From Pseudomicrostroma phylloplanum (lineage: Eukaryota; Basidiomycota; Exobasidiomycetes; Microstromatales): DNA of 64,000 nucleotides. The stretch lies in the NCBI GenBank assembly GCA_039545275.1, contig BCHS01000007.1:248001-312000 (forward strand), written 5' to 3'. Position 1 is the first letter of the stretch, and the number at the start of each line of letters is the position of its first letter. This document shows positions 56,184 through 64,000 of this stretch, one piece after another. The notes below the pieces were generated by a model, which did no database searches, was not told the DNA's origin, and saw nothing but the letters and a program-made list of their open reading frames with translations. The translations under genes were made by a program, and so were the position numbers.

Positions 56184-59100
56184 TCATGACACCTCGAAGC
56201 TCATCTTCATCCCCATGGAGGCCAGCTCGGCGGCGAGGTACTTGAGCACATAAGGCACAGCCACTACGTCCAAACCGCCACTGCCCTTCTTGATGACATT
56301 CTCCGGGGGGATTCTCACCCTCTCCACCACCCGCGCTTCTACGTCCTCCTGTTTTGACTCCTCGTACCCATCCAGGCCATACCCTCTGCTCTTCTTAGCC
56401 TCATCCTCCGCTCGACAAATTCTGCAGTATTCGCCGTTGAGTCCCGCGTTTTCGATCTTGCCTTCCTCTGCTTCGACATTCCAGGCGTCCAACATGTGTA
56501 CATCCCCTCCTGGCAGATTGATGGACGAGTCCTTTTCCTCGTATCCCAGCGAAATGAGAGATCCACACTGGCGACATACGAAACTAGTCGAGTAGTCGGA
56601 ACAATTCATCAACCGGTCTTGCAGAAGGAAAGATGTTCCATGTGCGAGCAGAGCGTCTCTCTCCATTTCACCGAAGCGGATACCACCGGCTCTCTTCCTT
56701 CCCTTAATGGGCTGCCTCGTCAGCTGATGAACGGGGCCCGTTGTTCTGACTTGGAACTTGTCGTTGACCATGTGTCGCAGTCGCTGATAGTAGACACAGC
56801 CCAAATAGATGTCGGCCCTGAACTCCTCTCCAGTGATACCGCTGTACATAGGCTCTTGACCGAGATGATTGTACCCAGCCCTTGTCAATTGCTCGCCGAA
56901 GTATGTATGAGGAGTCGAATCCTCACTGAAGGACCATGGCGTTCCGTCTTGTCTGACACCATGCAGAGCTCCAGCCTTGCCAGCCATAGACTCTACAAGC
57001 ATCCCGATTGTCATACGCGAAGGGAAAGCGTGAGGATTGATGATGACGTCGGGCTGCATGCCGCTCTCTGAAAAGGGCATATCCACGGCCGGCCATTTCT
57101 GCGAGCAGACACCCTTTTGTCCGTGCCTAGAAGAGAACTTGTCACCAATGACTGGAGACCGAGGTATCCTGAGCGTGATCTGAAGTTTGGTGAACTGAGC
57201 CTGCGAAGACTCGGAAGAAGGCAGCAATCGGACCGTGTCGATGTATGCGAAGTCGTCACCTTTAAACTTTTTGAACTTAGTTTTGCCAGTGACTTCGTCC
57301 CAGTAGGCGACCATTGCCTCGCCTGCTTTGAACTTCTCACCCACGGGAGGCAAACCGTCCTCATCCAACTTGCCTCTGGAAGGATGAGTCGCTTTGATGT
57401 CAGGCCCGAAGCCAAAGTGTAGGGTAGTGGACGCGGACGAGCGAGAACCTGCTTCGACGGTCAAATCCAGTATTTCACACTTGTAGATGGAGCCGTATCC
57501 GAAGCCCCTTTCATGGGCAGATTTGTTCAGAATCATGGCGTCTTCCATATCGTAACCAGTATAGGAGATGACAGCGACGATCGCGTTGGTGCCATTTGGG
57601 AATCCGTCGAAGCCATAGTGGTCGTGAAGAGCCGGGCGGACAATAGGTGTCTGGGGCGTCTGGATACGGTACAGCTTGTTGTCGGTCCTGCGAGAAATGG
57701 CTGTGGACGGAGTCCCCATCGTCTGCTTGCCCATCTGGCACTGGTACATATTTCTTGGGGATTGATTGAAGTCTGAGAAAGGGGTAAGATTGGCAATGAC
57801 AGACAAGATGTTCGTGGGCGCGAACTCCTGATGCGTTGTGAGACCCTCATGGATATCTTCTTGCAGACAGGCGACGTCCAGATAGACCTGCTCAAATGGC
57901 CCCACGTGATCGAGCTGCCCATTGGCGAGGTACCTTACTGGTCGCATCATTCTCGAGCGACCCGAGAAGAGGTAGAGACCCGGATACTGCCCGGCTTTCG
58001 AGACGGGAACGAAGCCAATCTCTAGGTCAAGGGGGATGCCGTGCGTTCCTTGCGTCTTGAATAAACGCAGACTTTGTGCCAGGCGAGAAGCCAGAGCGGG
58101 TGTCGCGTATCCAATGATGACACCGTCGAGCTGAACAACGACATGACTCCTTCCGTCCACGTGGGCGAAGGGAGGAGTGAGACCCATGGACGAGAGAAGT
58201 GGCTGAACTTGGCTGACGTCGAGCTCACGAGTGACCAGGCGGCAAGTATGGCTGAAATGGTTCAACAGGCCGCAGGGCGAGCCATCGGGCGTATGAACCG
58301 GACAGAGAAATCCCCATGCTTCAGGAAGCAGCTTGCGGACTGTGGTAGTCTTCAGCTCGGCAAAGAAAGCTCCTCGATGTACAGATCGGAAGTGGGCGAC
58401 ATATCTGTAGAAATTGAGCTTCTCGGCCACGACTGTGAAACCGGAGACCTGCTGGAGGTCAAGACCAGAAGGTGAAGAAAGATTTCCTGTGGCCAGGAAA
58501 GAGGAAAGACGGCCCCCGATATTGGGTATCACTTTCTGAAATACCTTCTGCATGTATTTACCATCGAAGAAATCAATGCCTTTTGTGCCCATGCGGACAT
58601 CGCGGAGGACTTGACCCCTCAAGGCAGTTAAGTATTCGTCGAGGCGCTCTTTGATGATCATCCCGTATAAGAAGCCAGGCATTAGGACTTCTTGATGCTG
58701 AGGCGAGTCGGGATTGTCTGTGGAGCATTCCCCTCCGACCAGAGCGTACAGTTTCCGCATCATGAAGATCAGCAGCCTGTACTTGTCCCTTGGCGCCTCG
58801 ACATGCACGAGGAAAAGACGCTCGAGAAGAGTCATACCAACCATTGCGTCTGTCCAGTCCTCGGGGCAGCCTAAGACGACTCTGAACTTCGAACCTAGGT
58901 ATTCCAGACAGTGCTCGCCTGAGTACAATGAGTACGTTTTGAAGCCTCGCAAAAGCATCTCCACTCGATCCGTCAAGAATGTGTTGTCTACTTCTCCGCG
59001 GGTGAGGTCGAGGAAGATCTCTTTGTCTGTGGAGCCCGTCAGAGCCTTGAGCACCATGATCGCAGGTACCATGTATTCCCTCTTCTTCCAGCTGAAACGC

Positions 59101-60026
59101 AGAGTCACGCCCCCATTGTCGAGATAGTGAACGGTGTTCGTAACGCTCGTCATCTCGTCTTTGTGAAGACATCGGATCTGACAGCCCTTTGACGTGTACG
59201 ACGGTCCTCTATTGGCGAAGGAAGGTCGGTCAATTGCGGTGACATGGTTGGCTCTCGGTACGATGAGGAGGCGAATCAGGCGCTCGTTGCCGTTGATGAG
59301 GAAGTAGCCACCCATTTCCGCGGCTTCTTCATTGTGTTGTACCAATTGTGCGGAGGAGAGGTCGCGGAGGTGACAGCGATTCGAGCGAACCATAATCGGA
59401 ACCATGCCCATGTCCCTCTCTGATACCTGTTTGGGAAGCCCGTTGACCGACCAGCTCACGCGAGCTGTCATCCTCGCCTTGTAGGTCATGAGCCGCTCGC
59501 GGCATTCGATCGGCCAGACTCGTCGAACCTCTCCGCTGCTCGAAGGTCCGCTGGCTTGGGTCGGCTTGCCGAGAGTAATGCCCTCGATTCGCAGCTCGAG
59601 CCGATTGCCTCGTCCCGAAGGCATCTCAGTCTCTTGCACTCGATCAAAGACGACCCGCGGAGGAATATTGCGGACGGCTCGATCGAGAAGACCACCATTC
59701 TTATTGGAGCTTGTAGTATCTGCAAGGGAGGTGCCGGGCCCGATTGTGGAGTGGTCTGCCGTCGAGCTGATGGAAGGGTCTGCACTGAAGAGGGCGTTGA
59801 AGCTCTCCAGATGGGGTGCGATGAGGTCTTGCAAGGACGGGTTGACAAATTGTGCCGGAGGTGGGTTCTGGTACTGATCGACGTTGTTCAAGGTGTTGAA
59901 TGTGAAGGGGTCCTCGTACTCGCCCTTGGGAACGTATGGTGCAGCATAGGACGACGACGCTGCAGACGACCCCGAGGTGCTCGAGCCGGAGCTGGAGCCC
60001 GAGGGCGACGAAGACAGTGCTGACAT
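56184..60026 (-). CDS. RPA2: RNA polymerase I second-largest subunit RPA135
   Basis: A single exon; the start at 60026 (MSALSSSPSGSSS) gives 1280 aa, although the frame extends to an ATG at 60134. Forms the lobe/protrusion side of the Pol I active centre, transcribing rDNA in the nucleolus. The beta-like domains are all present: RLIVPRANHVTAID near 215, YAHFRSVHRGAFF near 530, GYTGYDMEDAMILNKSAHERG near 830, then the switch/active-site GDKFSSRHGQKGVCSQKWP near 967 and PDVIINPHAFPSRMTIGML. A C-terminal zinc ribbon uses FVCRQCGSL (about 1148) and YCRICRAE (about 1202). The Ser/Gly N-terminal 35 residues are disordered and variable. It faces NOC4 across a 225-bp promoter. Confidence 0.97.
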   Translation of the reverse strand: MSALSSSPSGSSSGSSTSGSSAASSSYAAPYVPKGEYEDPFTFNTLNNVDQYQNPPPAQFVNPSLQDLIAPHLESFNALFSADPSISSTADHSTIGPGTSLADTTSSNKNGGLLDRAVRNIPPRVVFDRVQETEMPSGRGNRLELRIEGITLGKPTQASGPSSSGEVRRVWPIECRERLMTYKARMTARVSWSVNGLPKQVSERDMGMVPIMVRSNRCHLRDLSSAQLVQHNEEAAEMGGYFLINGNERLIRLLIVPRANHVTAIDRPSFANRGPSYTSKGCQIRCLHKDEMTSVTNTVHYLDNGGVTLRFSWKKREYMVPAIMVLKALTGSTDKEIFLDLTRGEVDNTFLTDRVEMLLRGFKTYSLYSGEHCLEYLGSKFRVVLGCPEDWTDAMVGMTLLERLFLVHVEAPRDKYRLLIFMMRKLYALVGGECSTDNPDSPQHQEVLMPGFLYGMIIKERLDEYLTALRGQVLRDVRMGTKGIDFFDGKYMQKVFQKVIPNIGGRLSSFLATGNLSSPSGLDLQQVSGFTVVAEKLNFYRYVAHFRSVHRGAFFAELKTTTVRKLLPEAWGFLCPVHTPDGSPCGLLNHFSHTCRLVTRELDVSQVQPLLSSMGLTPPFAHVDGRSHVVVQLDGVIIGYATPALASRLAQSLRLFKTQGTHGIPLDLEIGFVPVSKAGQYPGLYLFSGRSRMMRPVRYLANGQLDHVGPFEQVYLDVACLQEDIHEGLTTHQEFAPTNILSVIANLTPFSDFNQSPRNMYQCQMGKQTMGTPSTAISRRTDNKLYRIQTPQTPIVRPALHDHYGFDGFPNGTNAIVAVISYTGYDMEDAMILNKSAHERGFGYGSIYKCEILDLTVEAGSRSSASTTLHFGFGPDIKATHPSRGKLDEDGLPPVGEKFKAGEAMVAYWDEVTGKTKFKKFKGDDFAYIDTVRLLPSSESSQAQFTKLQITLRIPRSPVIGDKFSSRHGQKGVCSQKWPAVDMPFSESGMQPDVIINPHAFPSRMTIGMLVESMAGKAGALHGVRQDGTPWSFSEDSTPHTYFGEQLTRAGYNHLGQEPMYSGITGEEFRADIYLGCVYYQRLRHMVNDKFQVRTTGPVHQLTRQPIKGRKRAGGIRFGEMERDALLAHGTSFLLQDRLMNCSDYSTSFVCRQCGSLISLGYEEKDSSINLPGGDVHMLDAWNVEAEEGKIENAGLNGEYCRICRAEDEAKKSRGYGLDGYEESKQEDVEARVVERVRIPPENVIKKGSGGLDVVAVPYVLKYLAAELASMGMKMSFEVS

Positions 60027-60251
60027 CGGGAGCAGAGGCGGCGGTGAGGCGATGGTGGGGAGAGCAGAGTAGGGTAGGATCGACCTGGCCAGGGTGTTCT
60101 TGCCTCGGAGCCACCCACGCGGGCCGCGGGTCAACGACGAAAAAAATTCGAGCCCGACGCTGCTTCCGCTTCGCAGCCGTGCTTCCGATGCTTCCTGCCT
60201 GCACCCATCCTTGCCAACCCCCCCTCATCCCTCATCATACTCGTCACCGTC
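60027..60251. promoter_or_regulatory. Divergent promoter RPA135 / NOC4
   Basis: 225 bp shared by two ribosome-biogenesis genes. It contains AAAAAAATT at 60140-60148, an RRPE-like element, and two CTTCCG half-sites near 60160-60190. Sharing suggests co-regulation; this is inference. Confidence 0.5.
60140..60148. promoter_or_regulatory. RRPE-like A/T element in the RPA135/NOC4 promoter
   Basis: AAAAAAATT in a GC-rich shared promoter, comparable to the AAATTTTT upstream of NOG2. Yeast ribosome-biogenesis genes use AAAAATTTT-type elements. Confidence 0.3.
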
Positions 60252-62760
60252 ATGCCTTCGCTGCCCTCTCTACCGCTTCAGCAGGCAGCAAAGACCCAGA
60301 AGCGCAAAGCGGCCGCCTCGGACGCAGGGCCTTCGTCTTCTAAAGTCTCAAAGCTTGCCGGTAAAGAAGGCTTCCGTAGTGCCCTGTCCCAGATTCAGGC
60401 TGCGCTCTCTGGCTCCTCAGATCTCAACCCGATCGCAGATCTCATCGACCTCGTCAGCAAATCGTCGTTCGACTTGCCTAGCGATGCCGTCATTCCGTCT
60501 GTGTCTCTCCTAGTCCGTACTTTGGCTCATCTCGTCTCTAGCGGCGTGCTATCCCCGGCTCCGGTCAGCAATGTGACCGGCTTGCTCAGTGTCCAACCTT
60601 CGCACAATGTGGGCTCCACAACTGCTCCCGAACAGGTACAGTCTTGGCTCCGGCAAAGCTTCAACTCGGCTGTACTCCTCCTCATTAGAGTCATGGTTGC
60701 TCATCCGAAGGAGAAAACCAGGGTGTCCGCCCTGAACGGACTGATGGAGCTGCAAAGATCGACCAGTCAGGCACTGAGTGAGCAAGAACAAGTCGCAGCG
60801 TGGGCTGAGTGTCCTTGGCGTGCAATGGTGAATGCGCTTGTTTCTGGCCAATATCAAGACGCACAGGGCACGGCAATCAAATCGAATCTGTGCCCAGAAG
60901 TTCGAGCGACCTTTATCCTAGACTACATTGAGCAGTACGCCGACGCAAAGCTAGCCCTCTATCGGACTTTCCAGAGCCTTCTCAAGTCGACGCCGACTCC
61001 GCGCTCTGCCGTCCTTTCGTTCTTGCTGCAGCTTTCAAACCCTCCAGCAACCGTCGCTGCTGTCAGAAAGTCTGAATTCCATGTTGCCGCGCTAGCCGTG
61101 GCTCCCACTGGCTCAGCGGCCAAGCTGATCCGAGGAGGGGCGGTAAGCAGCGCAAAGAAAAAGGAAAGAAAGATCTCAGAAGATGGCGACGAGAGCGACG
61201 AAGAGGAGGCAGAAGACCTCGACTGGTTCTCGGACTCCGAAAGCGAGGACGACGCTGCGGAGAGAGCAGACTCTGCCCAGTCTAGCAAACGTAAAGCTTC
61301 GCAAGACTCCGCTTTGCCTGCAGGTGTAAAGGTCAAACGCCGCAGAAGGGGTGCGGGAAAGCTCGTCTTTCATCAGGCGATATACGATATCAAGGCTTGG
61401 AGAGTTGCTGTGGACGCACTTTGGCTGGCCATTCTGCTACACCGTTCTCCCAAAGCCGACATAGAAGAGTCCCGAAGGGCTACAGCAGATCAGGCTGCGG
61501 AAGGGCGGCTGGACTTAGGAGAGATCAACGCTATCTTGAGGGTGATGGAGAAGAAGGTGTTGCCTTATCTGAGCAAGCCGCAACTCGTAGCCGACTGGCT
61601 CGTAGATTGTCTGGACGTTGGTAAGTTGAGACGCTGGTTACCCTCTGAATATAGTCTTGCGACTGATCTTGCACTCTCGTCTCCGCCCTTTTCTGTGACC
61701 TCAGGCGGCGCGACAGCCCTTCTCTCCTTATCACCCCTTTACACGCTCTATGTGTCCCATTCTCTCTCGCTGCCCGGCCTCTACACGACTCTGTATACAC
61801 TTCTCACACCAGCGCTGCTGCATTCTCCTCACCGCTCTCACTCACTCAGGCTCCTGGCGCTCTTCCTCTCTTCCGAGAAGCTGCCCCTCGGAATCATTCT
61901 GGCATTCCTGAAGAGGCTCAGCAGGTGCGCTCTCAGAGGGCCGCCTGGCGGTGCGATTCCCGTCGCGATCATGATCTATAATCTCCTCAAGACGCACAAG
62001 GAAGGTATGAGCGTACTGCATCAGGACTGGGCTGCAGACGGGAAGCAGGCTTGGATCGGTAAGTCATGCAAAGGGGCCAAGATCGTATCTTTGTGTTTGC
62101 TAACGTAGCCTTGCCCTGCTGCAATGAACAGATCCGTACGATGTCTCCCTGACGGTTCCTCCCTCATCAGCAGGAGCGCGCCATACATCCCTATTCGAAG
62201 TCACTACACTGGGAGCAACACCTCCCGCATCGTCTCTTGGCCTTGACCTCCAAGGACGACAGGAGTCACACTATCACGCCCCCACAACGACGATCCTACG
62301 TATGCTCGCTCAGCCCTTCACCAAAGAGGCCTATGATCTTGAGGAATTCCTTGATCATTCTTTCGGAACCCTCATCGAAACAGAAGCAGCGAGGTCCCTC
62401 AAAACTCCTGGTGGCAAGAAGCGGACTAGGGACCCTGCAGTCAGATTCTCTCTCTCGACGGCGGCTGGCAAAAGGGTGAGAGTGTACCCAAGGAGAGTTG
62501 ACCAGCGGCCGACAGACGTTACGGGCGTCTCAGCAAGCCTTGACGATGCTGGAGATGCGGAGGAGCCTACGGGCGATTCAGTGTCCCTTGCCGGATTGGA
62601 CGCGGAGGAGATTGAGGCTCATGATGCTATGCAGGAGGTAAAACGAGCGCAGGCTCAGGCTTTGCAGGAGAAAGAGTACCAGGGCGAGGTGTCGAACTCA
62701 GCGGGAAGCGTCTTGGCCTTGTGGTCGTACTGTCCGTCGCTCAAACATTCCCGAGTGTAA
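60252..62760 (+). CDS. NOC4: NOC4, 40S ribosome biogenesis factor (CBF/Mak21 family)
   Basis: Three exons, 60252-61620, 61705-62058 and 62132-62760, give 783 aa. Noc4 with Nop14 acts in SSU processome and 40S export. The N-terminal half is helical-repeat sequence with a nuclear KRKAAASD signal and an acidic DESDEEEAEDLDWFSDSESEDD stretch (about 315). The CBF/Mak21 core starts near residue 430 (LSKPQLVADWLVDCLDVGG) and includes GLYTTLYTLLTPALLHSPHR, LLALFLSSEKLPLGIILAFLKRLSRCALRGPPGG, IMIYNLLKTH and DPYDVSLT. Intron 1 (84 nt) is in frame and stop-free, but removing it restores the DVGGATALLSL join seen in other NOC4 proteins. The C-terminal ~120 residues after KRTRDPAV are variable and their end is less certain. 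Confidence 0.92.
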
Positions 62761-64000
62761 AGAAATTATTGAGATACTCCCCAAACATTGTAGTAGTGGC
62801 AATCTATCAGGAGTCCGACACCGTCAGCAAAGGAAGCGTAGCTTGTGGAAGAATCTGCGGGTTGCCACAGCGTACCATATTACCGCACCGTATCAGCAAT
62901 AGGAGATAGGTCTAATCGACACTCTCATGGCATCGATCCCATTGATCACGTCAACAGCAGCCTCTGGCGCAGAAGTTAGATAATGGCGCAGCTTGCCCTG
63001 TACTCCCTGACGTGTTTACCCAAGTCGCTTTCATACAGCTCGCTGTATCTGTTGCCGGCCAATGGTATCGGCGCAGTTGCATTGCGAGAAGGCCTTCCTG
63101 GATACTCTACAGTACAGTACAACACCAGTACTGTGCCGGATCGAGAGTGCTCGATCGGACTTCAATGGTGTTCCCTCCTTGTAACAATGCTGTGTTTCAG
63201 TAAGTACAGTACAGTATGCTTCACGCAGATTGACGGAACGAAACATGATCATAGTACTGTATACAACAGTGTAGTACTGTACAGTACTGTACAGTATAGT
63301 GGCGTACCAAATTGCAATCTCCTCTCATACAAGACTTTGCTATTCCTGTACTGTACAAAATTGTGGTACGCGTTGCAATGGAAGACCCTTTCGCACAGTC
63401 CCTGTGTCTTTCTGTATGTACAGCACTGTAACGTGCCCCTGTCGTCACTCAATCTCAGCCAAATGACGTTGAACTTGGCAATTTGACTCATATTCCAAAA
63501 GCTCGCCTTGCGCCGCAGTCATCCGAGCGTGAGGCTAAGCCGTACTCTCGCAAACTTCAGGCATCAGTGTAGTGTCCGGCTTCCGAGCTCGATGTCAAAG
63601 CTTATAAGAATTAATCACTGTATCTTCGGGCCTGATACTGTCAAATTGTGAGGCACTCTGTCGATCCTGACTGCAGCTGGTTATGCCCCAATGACGAGGA
63701 AAGCAGTACAGTACCTGTGTGGTGTCGAGCTCAGACACGCGACATCAGCAACGAAGAAGCGGTCCGCGTTGTACTCTTTTTGTCACTCGATTCTACCCAA
63801 ATGAGATGCAGATTGCGAGGCTTCTGTGAAGCCTGGCAACCTGTTTCGCACTTTAGTCTTTACAGTAGCAACGACAAGGCACTAGAGCAGTGTTTGCCTG
63901 CCAAAATCGCACGTGCTGGCTGCCAAGGTATTCTTTCTTGGTTCAGAACCTAAGCGCGGTGGTAATCTGACGTGCATTTCGCTAGAAATGAGTGACAAAA
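62761..64000. repeat. Gene-free region with clustered TACAGTA/TACTGTA palindromes
   Basis: No supportable gene. It is visibly richer in A/T than the rest of the window. At least seven clusters of ACAGTAC/GTACTGT occur between 63108 and 63713, including TACAGTACAGTAC (63108-63120), AGTACAGTACAG (63204-63215), a 22-bp perfect palindrome at 63275-63296 built on a ten-base period, TGTACTGTAC near 63347 and CAGTACAGTACC near 63704. The open frame at 62983-63486 simply translates these repeats (recurrent YSTVQY) and lacks coding character. It could be a degraded mobile element or a hairpin-forming repeat field; the window ends before its limit is seen. Confidence 0.55.

Noticed and set aside
62983..63486. 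167-residue frame in the right-hand gene-free region
   Set aside because: Its sequence mostly translates the palindromic repeats (YSTVQY-type echoes), has no domain and an opposing frame of similar length.

Overview
This is a gene-dense stretch of a fungal nuclear chromosome, most likely a basidiomycete. Nearly every gene carries short GT-AG introns (mostly 70-160 nt, donors mainly GTGAGT or GTAAGT), neighbouring genes alternate strands, and the intact products are fungal housekeeping families. The formin, GCK-III kinase and overall intron style fit a smut-lineage yeast or filamentous fungus (Ustilaginomycotina), but that placement is inference. One unresolved base (N) near 24253 shows it is a draft assembly.

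Layout, left to right. 0-15 kb: 3' end of an unidentified nuclear-looking protein, a DUF4112 membrane protein (-), a diaphanous-type formin (+), KIN17 (-), serine hydroxymethyltransferase (+), a small zinc-ribbon protein (-), a Cbp6-like complex III assembly factor (+) and an Fmp52/TIP30-like reductase (-). 15-26 kb: cytosolic aspartyl-tRNA synthetase (+), an arrestin-domain protein whose reading frame is broken by one TAA (-), a GCK-III protein kinase (+) and a GST-like protein (+). 26-39 kb: a La-motif RNA-binding protein (-), PP1 inhibitor-2/Glc8 (-), a 1324-residue disordered protein (+) and an unrecognised 446-residue protein (-). 39-47 kb: a sedoheptulose-bisphosphatase-like phosphatase fused to thymidylate synthase (+), a mitochondrial RCC1-like protein (-), a questin-oxidase-like protein (+) and a makorin-like CCCH-RING ligase (-). 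47-63 kb: Prp45/SNW1 (-), NOG2 GTPase (+), an OSBP/Kes1-like lipid-transfer protein (+), RPA135 of RNA polymerase I (-) and NOC4 (+). The last 1.2 kb has no gene and holds a cluster of TACAGTA/TACTGTA palindromes.

Together the genes cover ribosome production (RPA135, NOC4, NOG2), translation and splicing (AspRS, Prp45, the La protein), one-carbon and dTMP metabolism (SHMT, thymidylate synthase), mitochondrial functions (Cbp6-like, Fmp52-like, RCC1-like) and polarity or cell-cycle signalling (formin, GCK-III kinase, Glc8). I saw no rRNA, tRNA, CRISPR array or intact transposon. The best leads are the phosphatase-thymidylate synthase fusion, a 16-bp motif repeated in divergent promoters, the single in-frame TAA in the arrestin gene, and the unusually long NOG2 intron. 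Exon coordinates were placed by eye from splice consensus, reading phase and remembered family conservation.
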